Source: Zanthoxylum bungeanum (Eukaryota; Streptophyta; Magnoliopsida; Sapindales; Rutaceae). From it: DNA of 64,000 nucleotides. Made by a program: the position numbers and the translations under genes. Location of the stretch: the NCBI GenBank assembly GCA_019454045.1, contig SKCR01031805.1:79831-143830 (forward strand). The letters run 5' to 3'. Position 1 is the first letter of the stretch; every line of letters begins with the position of its first letter. The notes under the pieces are model-generated. The model was given only the letters and a program-made list of their open reading frames with translations. It was not told where the DNA came from and ran no database searches. Positions 38,769 to 47,655 of this stretch are shown here, piece after piece.

Positions 38769-40601
38769 TGACCGGCGTAAACACACACGTATAACGCAAG
38801 CGCACGTACCGTTCAAGTAGTATAAAAATATCGAACCCACGAGGACTTAATTCCTACTATTGTTATTAGTTGTTGATACTATTTATTTACAAATATCTAA
38901 TTGAGGGAGAAGTGAATGATTGCTTGAAATGATCTGCTTTGTAGATTTGCTAAATAAATAAATAAATAAAAAGACAAAATAAAATACTAAGGAAAATAAA
39001 AGACTCAAAGTTCTAGGGTTGTGAATCTTTCTAATATCAATTAAAAGATGAAGTAGTTAAATCATAGTTGGGTAAATTATTGAATTATTAATCTGGAACA
39101 CTAAATTATGTAAAAGCCTCTTCCGATGGTCATTTACAAATACCTAGAATAATCAAATTGAACCATATGTCTATGTCAATTAAATTACCTAGATTCATTA
39201 AGATTAAATTCCAATTATGACTACCCCCGCCCGACAGGTATATGTCTATCCTGTAAGGAAATTTATTAAAGGGTTATCTATCCTTAAGGAAGATCGTGGG
39301 TTGTTGAGACTAAGGTCTTAAACTTAAAATCCCTATGTCTAGTTCATTTTAAGTTTACCTAATCAATTTTATTAGTGATCAGTTAATAAAAAGCATTAAG
39401 ATTATGACTCAACAAATAACTCTTTAATTACCCAAACTATAATCTAACCCTTTTTAAATCTGGTGATATTAGATTTAATCACAACCCTAGATATTTAACT
39501 TAGTTACAACACATAACTAAAGCTGATATAAACTTAAAAGACAGAAAATGAAATTGCAGAAAGTAATTAAAATAAATAAATGAAATGCTAAGGTAAAAGA
39601 AAATAACTTCTACTATATACTATTTAGATATCTCCCAAATATAAATATATAATCTTGTGATATTTTAAACCAACCGTCCGGAATGGCGGTATCGTGATTA
39701 AGTCAAATTCAAATATACCAGCCATAAGGCGGAACAGAAATATAAATTTAAACCAACCGACCTAGAATGGCGGTATCCTCATTAAGTCAGGTTTAACCAG
39801 TTTAAATTGAATAACCAACCGACCTAGAATGGCGGTATCTTTTTATTAATTCAGATTTTAAATAGTTTATATATTATATTTTAAGGGAGATTAATCTAAA
39901 AAGAAAAGTAAAAGAATTACCTTATTACCTCAGCATGGTGAGTTTACTCCCTCATGGAAGAATAGAATTACTACTACAAAGCGTAAATAAAACTGAATAA
40001 AAGAAGAAAATATGAAGAACTCTCAATTAATTTATAAGGATTTCAGAGGAAGAGGTACATTTGAAACTAAAAATTCGAAATCTATTTATAGGCAAAAAAA
40101 TCTAATTTTTTATTATTATTTTCTGATTTTTATTTTTTATTATTTTATTATTTTTATATTTTTTTTTTTTGGATCGCTGAATTTTCGACACGTGGCATGG
40201 TGTGCTAAAAAAGACGGCTCGTTGAATTTTTGACACGTGGCATGGTGGTGCAATTACCAAAATACCCTCGGTGTCGGGATGCCCAAAATTACCAAAATAC
40301 CCTTTTCGTCAAATTTCATAGTTTTGCTCCAAATCACCTCCAGAATATCTTGAAACTTTATTTCGGTGTCGGGATGTCGAAAATTACCAAAATACCCTTT
40401 GTGTCGGGATGCCCAAAAATTACCAAAATACCTTTTTTGCCAAATTTCACAGTTTTCCTCCAAATCACCTCCAGAATGTCCTGAAACTTTATTTATCTAA
40501 AAAATAACACAAAACACATCAAAATATTCACAAAACTCAAGAAACTATACAAAATATCAAGTTAAATGAGTGGGAAATAGTGATACATTTATCACTCATC
40601 A
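38769..40601 (-). repeat. GypL 3' LTR (1.83 kb)
   Basis: TGACCGGCGTAAACACACAC to ATCACTCATCA on the + strand. ACC-GCC/GGC-GGT dyads lie at about 39665-39840. Two GACACGTGGCATGGTG motifs lie at about 40188 and 40221. A partial internal duplication (AATTACCAAAATACCC ... CCTGAAACTTTATTT) occupies 40250-40500. The ORFs here are chance frames present in both LTRs. Confidence 0.95.
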
Positions 40602-40646
40602 CACCCCCAAACCTAACATTTTGCTAGTCCTCGAGCAAAATAAAAT
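40602..40646 (-). other. GypL polypurine tract region
   Basis: On the minus strand, GTTAGGTTTGGGGGTGTG abuts the 3' LTR. The G-rich run is the presumed plus-strand primer. CTCGAGGACTAGCAAAAT precedes it. Confidence 0.75.
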
Positions 40647-42210
40647 AACATAATAAAATTTTAACTAAGCCACTTTCGTAGGGATCACGATTGCATTTAG
40701 CATATGCAACAAGCCTTTAAACCCATAGGTGTCCCTAGTGGACGAGTTGTAGTCTCGTGAAGGTTTACAGCAATGATACCCACAAACATTTTACAAAAGT
40801 AAAAAGGTAGTGAAACTAATGCACACAAAAGCAAAAAGACAAGAGAAATAAAGAAGTTAGTGACTAATCATGTGAAACTTCTACTTCAAGTTATTAGTTG
40901 TTTTGTTTCATTCTAAATTACTAAATAAGTAAATTCTCCGATTATTTTTACCATTCTTCATATACACAGCCAACAAAATATTAAACAACTCATTTTTGCC
41001 CACAACGGTCATAAGTGCAGTTGATAATAGAGTAATATTTTTGTCCTAAAGTTCTATCAGAATTCACATCTTTTGTAGTAATGGAATAAATTTTCTGATT
41101 TTTCTGATTTTTTCTTTGATTTTTTTCTCTATTTTTTATTTATATACAATATCTTCCATCTATGTAGCAAGCTTTAGGTCGGTGACTCCCAAACCAGTTG
41201 GCTTTAGGGCATCAGGTGTTAAGACACCCCTAAGGACTTAATTACTCAGACTTCAGATATATATACATATATATAAATTTTTCATCATTTTTGATCCATG
41301 TAGCGAGCTTTGGGCCAATGACTCCCAAACCAGTTGGTTTTAGGGCATTAGGTATTAAAATACCCTTACAGACTTAATAACTCGGATCTCAGATGTTTTT
41401 TTTTTTTTTTTATTCCATTACTTTTTTTTGAGATGCTTCTCCAATTAAACTATAGCACTGAATATTACAATCTTTTCAATTTTATCCTATGTCCGTATGT
41501 TACCATGTATGTTGATAATATCTACCAACTAAGTATATGAAGATTCATTTTAGTCAGTTTTATGGAGAATTTACAGATTTAATAATTCAAAAGGAAATAA
41601 ACAAAAATTAACTTGTTTTGAATTAGGTTTGAAATACGTCTCAGGAGTGAGAATTCCTTACACAGCTATTTCTTACCAATTTCATCTTTTTAGTCAACAT
41701 AACAACCACATATTTCTACTAGTCATAAAACTATAATTTACATGTTTTTTTTTCCAAAGGCTCTCGCTGACGAAGGATTGTTCACAACTAGGACTCCCCA
41801 CTCAAGGGTTCAAGCGACCTAGTGAACGCACCTTTTTTATACCTTATGGTACGTGCCAACGAATTTATGGTGTGTGACTAACTGTCGAATGGAATTCCCG
41901 TTGTAGATTCCCCAGAGGGAAGGTGGAGCGAGGCTCACTTAAATACCCAAGCCCCTTAGGCTCTTATCGCTTGTTGTCAGGAATAAACAACGAGTCCTCC
42001 AAACTAGTCTGTCACAACACGCTACAAGTGAATGATTATCTAGGTGCCTCCACAACGTTTCCTTATAAAAAGGTAGTGAGTGAAGGAAGACACCAAACCA
42101 TCACCTAGCTTTAAATATGCCCTTTGTTTTTATTAATTTTTTTGTATTTTTCGAAAAATTTTGGACTAAAAATAAAAACACAATACAAACAAGTACTATT
42201 AACTATTCCT
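40647..42210 (-). other. GypL 3' untranslated region, no gene
   Basis: No coding signal on either strand. A direct repeat of ~100 bases with period 136 lies at 41157-41260 and 41293-41397. Each copy has GACTCCCAAACCAGTTGG and a TTAGGGCAT stretch. The poly-T run at 41398-41411 and T-rich runs elsewhere are simple sequence. The ORF at 41923-42108 is not supported. Confidence 0.6.
41157..41397. repeat. Direct repeat, period 136 bp
   Basis: ATGTAGCAAGCTTTAGG (41162) recurs as ATGTAGCGAGCTTTGGG (41298). Both are followed by GACTCCCAAACCAGTTGG and GACTTAAT(T/A)ACTC. Confidence 0.8.
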
Positions 42211-42248
42211 CACCCCCAAACCTAAATGAGACATTGTCCTCAATGTCT
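42211..42248 (-). other. Athila/Tat landmark motif and hairpin
   Basis: The minus strand reads ACATTGAGGACAATGTC and then a G-rich GGTTTGGGGGTG. GACATTG-TCCT-CAATGTC (42230-42247) is a perfect 7-base stem. From memory, similar sequence sits downstream of the last gene in Athila/Tat elements. Confidence 0.6.
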
Positions 42249-42308
42249 TAAACAGTAGAAGAAGAGTTTAGAAGATAGTACCTGGTTGGCTGAATTACTA
42301 CAAGCAAA

Positions 42309-43004
42309 TTAAAGGTTAAGATCCAGATTAACACGACGCCTCTTACCACGATCATCATCAAACCATTTTATCTTTGAAATGATAGGGTCAACTTGTGGTT
42401 CATAGGCTACGAGTTGGTCAAGTAGATCTGGAGCAGTTCTGGCAGTAAAAAGGAGTTCTTTCATAGGTTTTGACACGAACCCATTTCTCTGAGCATCATC
42501 AAGAAACACACAAAGAAAATCATAAAATCCATCAACGTTGAGCAGTCCAAGCGGTTTCTGGTGTATGTTCAGGTTCGCCCAAGATAGTACTACAAAAATT
42601 TCCTCCAATGTGCCTAACCCACCTGGCAGAGCAATAAAAGCATCAGAACGGTTAATCATTTCAACCAGTCGTTCAGACATACCTGGCATGATCAGTTCCT
42701 CTCCGTTTGATGATCCAATAAGATTTGCCTCTACCAAGGGTTTTGGGATGATTCCCAAAACATGACTGCCTCCTTCTTGTACGGCCTTTGAAACGATCCC
42801 CATTAGTCCAAGATTGCATCCGCCATATATTAAGTGCATATTCCTTGCAGCTAAGACTCGACCCAATTCCTGTGCTGCTTCTATGTATTGTGGTTTAGTA
42901 CCAACAGTACTACCGCAAAACACACAGATGTTCTCAACTCGTCTTCTTGAAGTGGCTTCCATTTTTTTTTTATGTATTTCTTTCTCAACTCTGGATGCCT
43001 TCAA
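42309..43004 (-). CDS. LOG-family cytokinin riboside 5'-monophosphate phosphoribohydrolase, intronless, inside GypL
   Basis: LOG enzymes cut the ribose phosphate from cytokinin nucleotides to release active free-base cytokinin in the cytosol or nucleus. The 231-codon frame is full length for the family. It has CVFCGS at 27-32, YGGCNLGLMG at 60-69, the Arg of MSER at 112, and PGGLGTLEE at 127-135, the family's PGGxGTxxE signature. The second ATG (residue 15, 42962, MEATSRRRVENIC) fits known starts better than the first; both are in frame. There are no introns, while the plant LOG genes I know are split, so a copied mRNA is likely unless the parent is intronless. Oddities: the usual third Gly of the YGGG loop is Cys, MHERK is MSERL, and the tail ends LDLNL. 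It lies in the 3' part of GypL and would be transcribed from its 5' LTR. Which LOG subgroup it comes from is unsure. Confidence 0.93.
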   Translation of the reverse strand: MKASRVEKEIHKKKMEATSRRRVENICVFCGSTVGTKPQYIEAAQELGRVLAARNMHLIYGGCNLGLMGIVSKAVQEGGSHVLGIIPKPLVEANLIGSSNGEELIMPGMSERLVEMINRSDAFIALPGGLGTLEEIFVVLSWANLNIHQKPLGLLNVDGFYDFLCVFLDDAQRNGFVSKPMKELLFTARTAPDLLDQLVAYEPQVDPIISKIKWFDDDRGKRRRVNLDLNL

Positions 43005-43416
43005 AAGTGCAATGACAGGCTGAATTTATAAGACCTGAAAAGGATGAGTAATAAAAGCACTAGTATCTTCCAAAGGAAGCTTGTTAGCTAAACAACAAAA
43101 GAAATCGTGAAAGGTCAAAAAGTCTGGATCCTGTCTACGAAAATAAAGATAATTGCGACAGAAAAGCAAATCAAAGCAATTATTAAGGCAACAAAATTGT
43201 GTACGCAATACGCCATTCGTTTAGTATAAATTCATTAGGATGCGTCTAAAGAAATCATTCTTTACTCAGCCATCACAAATGAAATAGCTCTCTTCTTTGT
43301 GATTGTCAAACATCATTCCTTCTGTCTTAAAATGCTCCATTTGTGCTTTTCCCTACAAAATAACACACAAAATTAAAAAGTTCACACAAAATATGAAAAC
43401 AAATTACAACAAATTG
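43005..43416 (-). other. GypL spacer upstream of LOG, no gene
   Basis: It lies between the GGGAGGCAACCC landmark and the LOG start. The 60-codon ORF at 43026-43208 shows no motif. It may include captured 5' untranslated sequence of the LOG mRNA. Confidence 0.45.
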
Positions 43417-43465
43417 CATGGGTTGCCTCCCTGCTAGCGCTAAATTTTTCGTCTTTAGCCAGACG
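43417..43465 (-). other. Athila/Tat landmark: GCGCT..GGGAGGCAACCC with upstream hairpin
   Basis: The minus strand has CGTCTGGCTAAAGACG (a 5-base stem, 43450-43465), then TTTAGCGCT, then GGGAGGCAACCC (43420-43431). From memory this arrangement follows the pol gene in many Athila/Tat elements. Confidence 0.65.
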
Positions 43466-43592
43466 TGACTGAAATCTATCTGTTAAGGCGGTTTCATCGT
43501 CGTTTTGGATGTCCGATCAAAGACAATCCCGTGAGCGTTGCTTTTGAATGGTCTCTTCCAACGGTAAAATGGCAAAAAGAGTTTTGTCTCAT

Positions 43593-43838
43593 TCAGTGTT
43601 TGTGCCACCTTTTTAATCTTTGTTGCTCCACTGGTTCCTGAAAAGAAAGAAGAAAATCAGGAGGTCTTGTATGGTGCTTGACTTGGAATGGAAGTTTCAT
43701 TCTGTCAAACTTCTGTGTGATATCTTTAAATTGTAACTCCCCAAAACAGCGATGTTTTTCCTGAATGTTCTGGATCTTTGATAAGTTCAGACATTTGCTC
43801 CTCCATTTGCTCTGTTTCTTGCTCCACCTTTTCTTCAC
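43593..43838 (-). pseudogene. Possible frameshifted continuation of the GypL gag-related frame
   Basis: An 81-codon frame rich in K, R and Q (KDITQKFDRMKLPFQVKHHT). It overlaps the 3' end of the 331-codon frame and runs to a stop at 43593, before the post-pol landmark. It could be the remains of a region where pol was deleted. No family recognised. Confidence 0.35.
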
Positions 43839-44721
43839 AGATGAATTTCAAAATTTCCTCGTTCAGTTCTTCATCTGTCATCTGTGAAATACATGCTTCA
43901 AAATTGTCAACCTGAGGATGAAAAGAAATGTCAGATTGTAGGTCTTCATCCTCTGATTTGGGTGAAATGATTGGCTCAGATAGATCTTCTTCAAACATTT
44001 GTGCAATGGAATCTCCAAGATCTTCATTTTGAGGATACATAATTCCATCCTCAATTCTTGTTGCAGTTGGTACAAACAACTCAGCTTTATCCTCGTCAGA
44101 ATCAGAATAATAAAAATCAAATTGAGACTTTGTTGGTTTGGGCTCCTGAACCGATATCTCAGATTCTTGATACTGCTCAGCCTCATCCTCTGTTATGATG
44201 TCATGATGAGTCTCAGGATATTCGAAGGCTTCTTCAGTAGTATTTGAATTTGCTCCGTGAGATATGTGATTCAGGTTCTCTGTTAATTGTCTAACTTGAT
44301 CTGTCATTCTCTGTATAGACGCCGCTTGACTCTGAATTTTTACATTAAATTGAGCTTCCCGTTCCTCGAACAAATTTTTGAGCATGTGAATCAACTGATC
44401 TTCCTCTGATGGATCTGGTTCTTGATAAAGATCATAGATGGATGGCGGATAAGATGGAAAATGTGATGATTCTACATACCTTGAATGATTCCAATAATTC
44501 TGCCACTCTGAAAGGTATATACATTGATCGCTCGGGTGGTTACCATCATATATTACACATCTCCCCAATTCATTCTGATGAGCAAATGTAGTGTTGCTTG
44601 GTTCTGGCTTCCAGTGATAGTTGTTGGGCTGGACAACAGGCCTCAGAAAACTAGATTGTTGCTCCCGGATTTGAGGTGTATCTTTTTCTAGTAAAACTCG
44701 TAATCTTTCAAAATGTTCCAT
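43726..44721 (-). CDS. GypL gag-related reading frame (non-autonomous element protein)
   Basis: A 331-codon frame from MEHFERLRVLLEKD (44721). An in-frame ATG at 44931 lies inside the LTR and gives a hydrophobic lead with no sense, so I reject it. Residues 55-67 (CVIYDGNHPSDQC) resemble the Athila-type Gag zinc knuckle CX2CX3HX4C, with the second Cys changed to Tyr. Residues about 110-155 look like a coiled coil (LIHMLKNLFEEREAQF onward). The rest is very acidic (many E, D and S). TTTTGTTTTCAG|GTGATTG just upstream looks like a 3' splice site. A second frame (43593-43838, 81 codons) overlaps the end and may be its continuation after a frameshift. It has no capsid, protease or pol. The product could help package the RNA or be inert. 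Confidence 0.6.
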   Translation of the reverse strand: MEHFERLRVLLEKDTPQIREQQSSFLRPVVQPNNYHWKPEPSNTTFAHQNELGRCVIYDGNHPSDQCIYLSEWQNYWNHSRYVESSHFPSYPPSIYDLYQEPDPSEEDQLIHMLKNLFEEREAQFNVKIQSQAASIQRMTDQVRQLTENLNHISHGANSNTTEEAFEYPETHHDIITEDEAEQYQESEISVQEPKPTKSQFDFYYSDSDEDKAELFVPTATRIEDGIMYPQNEDLGDSIAQMFEEDLSEPIISPKSEDEDLQSDISFHPQVDNFEACISQMTDEELNEEILKFICEEKVEQETEQMEEQMSELIKDPEHSGKTSLFWGVTI

Positions 44722-44835
44722 TTTTTCAATCACCTGAAAACAAAAGAAAGAAATAAAAATTGCAGATAAAAAACAAAGAAAATTAGATACAAGTAAATTA
44801 GATAGCTTCAAAATTAATAACTCAAGAAAAATAAG

Positions 44836-44853
44836 TCCCCGGCAACGGCGCCA
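44836..44853 (-). other. GypL primer binding site (tRNA-Asp)
   Basis: The + strand TCCCCGGCAACGGCGCCA equals the 3' end of plant tRNA-Asp plus CCA, 18 of 18 from memory of that tRNA. It lies 6 bases inside the 5' LTR. It fixes the element on the minus strand. Confidence 0.9.
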
Positions 44854-44859
44854 AAAACT

Positions 44860-46691
44860 TGACCGGCGTAAACAAACACGTATAACGCAAGCGCACGTAT
44901 CGTTCAAGTAGTATAAAAATATCGATCCCACGAGGACTTAATTCCTACTATTGTTATTAGTTCTTGATACTATTTATTTACAAATATCTAATTGAGGGAG
45001 AAGTGAATGATTGCTTGAAATGATCTGCTTTGTAGATTTGCTAAATAAATAAATAAATAAAAAGACAAAAGAAAATACTAAGGAAAATAAAAGACTCAAA
45101 GATCTAGGGTTGTGAATCTTTCTAATATCAATTAAAAGATGAAGTAGTTAAATCATAGTTGGGTAAATTATTGAATTATTAATCTGGAACACTAAATTAT
45201 GTAAAAGCCTCTTCCGATGGTCATTTACAAATACCTAGAATAATCAAATTGAACCATATGTCTATGTCAATTAAATTACCTAGATTCATTAAGATTAAAT
45301 TCCAATTATGACTACCCCCGCCCGACAGGTATATGTCTATCCTGTAAGGAAATCTATTAAAGGGTTATCTATCCTTAAGGAAGATCGTGGGTTGTTGAGA
45401 CTAAGGTCTTAAACTTAAAATCCCTATGTCTAGTTCATTTTAAGTTTACCTAATCAATTTTATTAGTGATCAGTTAATAAAAAGCATTAAGATTATGACT
45501 CAACAATAACTCTTTAATTACCCAAACTATAATCTAACCCTTTTTAAATCCGGTGATATTAGATTTAATCACAACCCTAGATATTAACTTAGTTACAACA
45601 CATAACTAAAGCTGATATAAACTTAAAAGACAGAAAATGAAATTGCAGAAAGTAATTAAAATAAATAAATGAAATGCTAAGGTAAAAGGAAATAACTTCT
45701 ACTATATACTATTTAGATATCTCCCAATAATATAATATATAATCTTGTGATATTTTAAACCAACCGTCCGGAATGGCGGTATCCTGATTAAGTCAAATTC
45801 AAATATACCAGCCATAAGGCGGAACAGAAATATAAATTTAAACCAACCGACCTAGAATGGCGGTATCCTCATTAAGTCAGGTTTAACCAGTTTAAATTGA
45901 ATAACCAACCGACCTAGAATGGCGGTATCTTTTTATTAATTCAGATTTTAAATAGTTTATATATTATATTTTAAGGGAGATTAATCTAAAAAGAAAAAGT
46001 AAAAGAATTACCTTATTACCTCAGCATGGTGAGGTTACTCCCTCATGGAAGAATAGAATTACTACTACAAAGCGTAAATAAAACTGAATAAAAGAAGAAA
46101 ATATGAAGAACTCTCAATTTATTTATAAGGATTTCAGAGGAAGAGGTACATTTGAAACTAAAAATTCGAAATCTATTTATAGGCAAAAAAATCTAATTTT
46201 TTATTATTATTTTCTGATTTTTATTATTTTATTATTTTATTATTTTATTATTTTTTTTTTGGATCGCTGAATTTTCGACACGTGGCATGGTGTGCTAAAA
46301 AAGACGGCTCGTTGAATTTTTGACACGTGGCATGGTGGTGCAATTACCAAAATACCCTCGGTGTCGGGATGCCCAAAATTACCAAAATACCCTTTTCGTC
46401 AAATTTCACAGTTTTGCTCCAAATCACCTCCAGAATATCTTGAAACTTTATTTCGGTGTCGGGATGTCGAAAATTACCAAAATACCCTTTGTGTCGGGAT
46501 GCCCAAAAATTACCAAAATACCCTTTTTGCCAAATTTCACAGTTTTGCTCCAAATCACCTCCAGAATGTCCTGAAACTTTATTTATCTACAAAATAACAC
46601 AAAACACATCAAAATATTCACAAAACTCAAGAAACTATACAAAATATCAAGTTAAATGAGTGGGAAATAGTGATACATTTATCACTCATCA
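44860..46691 (-). repeat. GypL 5' LTR (1.83 kb)
   Basis: TGACCGGCGTAAACAAACAC to ATCACTCATCA on the + strand. It is nearly the same as 38769-40601; the differences are scattered single bases plus the length of a T/A tract near 46,200-46,260. It contains the dyad cluster at about 45760-45935 and two GACACGTGGCATGGTG motifs near 46,276 and 46,321. It would drive LOG transcription. Confidence 0.95.
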
Positions 46692-46959
46692 CTATTCGAC
46701 TCGTAAAGATTCCTATTGATATTGGTGTACAATCTATCATGAATCTTTGAATGAGTCATTCAGTATTTATCCAATAAATATCTACATGTCTATATGAGTC
46801 TCCCAAGACTCATGATTTACTGAGACAAACTATTAGAACAATTCTAATATATGACACGTTCCGATCTCACGGGTTTACTAACTGAAAAAGTATGTAAACA
46901 TTGACTAGAACAATTAAAGAATGAATTGTATTGTGATATTTCTCAGTAATAATTGTGGC

Positions 46960-47500
46960 ACTTTTGCAATTACATCAAAACGAATCAACGAATCGAATTT
47001 GTATCGAATCCTAAACGAAACGAATTAAAATGTGATGCATTCGTATTCGATTCGTTTATTAAACGAATTCTAATATCACTATTCGTATTAAATGAATCGA
47101 ATATGAATATTCGTTTAGTCATGATATTATTTAATAAAATAATTTACCACACTTAATTTACATTAATTCTCCATAAATATATACATATGAAATATGTAAT
47201 TAATATATTTACTAAAAATACCTCACCAAAAATCAAAAATATTTACTTTTTCTATGGTAATTTGCTATAATTCTCGAATCTTAATTGAAAAATATTAAGA
47301 ACTAGAAAAAAAATAATAAAATAAATCATAAAGGAATAAAGGAATCAATGAGCTTAAATTCGTATTCAATTCGTTTAATAAACAAATTGAATCGAATTGA
47401 CCCATTTATTAAATGAATCTATTTTTTCAAACCCGTATTCGTTTTAAAACGAATCGAATCAAACGAATAAATGAATATTGACCCAAATTGCCACCTATAA
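46960..47500. mobile_element. MITE-like segment rich in CGAATCGAAT motifs
   Basis: It is bounded by AATTGTGGCACTTTTG on the left and CAAATTGCCACCTATAA on the right. These pair imperfectly as inverted ends (GTGGCAnTTTnG), as in hAT-type MITEs. The inside has many ATTCGTTTAATAAACGAAT-type palindromes. No clean 8-bp TSD is visible. Confidence 0.4.
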
Positions 47501-47655
47501 GTACCATTGATTCTCTAATGAATGATTTTTTCATAACCAATATGAATGTTAATCTTTCTATTCGTAATTAAAAGACTTGAGAGCTCTAATCGTTTAAGTA
47601 CCGAATCAACCCTTAAGGAAGATACTCCCATACTTCTCAAAATAATATGTGAATT

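Larger units (their letters stand above)
38769..46691 (-). mobile_element. GypL: LTR retrotransposon carrying a LOG gene
   Basis: A complete element of 7.9 kb. TSD CTATT lies at 38764-38768 and 46692-46696, and the LTRs are 38769-40601 and 44860-46691. Reading on the minus strand the order is 5' LTR, tRNA-Asp primer site, gag-related frame, GGGAGGCAACCC landmark, LOG gene, ACATTGAGGACAATGTC landmark, polypurine tract, 3' LTR. There is no protease, RT, RNase H or integrase, so it must be moved by a partner. The tRNA-Asp primer and the landmarks point to the Athila/Tat side of Ty3/gypsy. The LTRs differ at some 20-25 sites by hand count, so the insertion is recent. Confidence 0.93.

Noticed and set aside
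40230..40484. 84-codon ORF, repeated at 46320-46574
   Set aside because: It is the same chance frame in both LTRs of GypL, made by an internal duplication; the reverse strand is open too.
44836..44853. tRNA-Asp gene fragment
   Set aside because: Only the last 18 bases of the tRNA are matched and they sit 6 bases from an LTR, so it is a primer binding site.
44722..44931. Upstream start of the GypL gag-related frame
   Set aside because: The ATG lies in the LTR and the added residues cross the primer site. The ATG at 44721 after the splice-like site is the sensible start.
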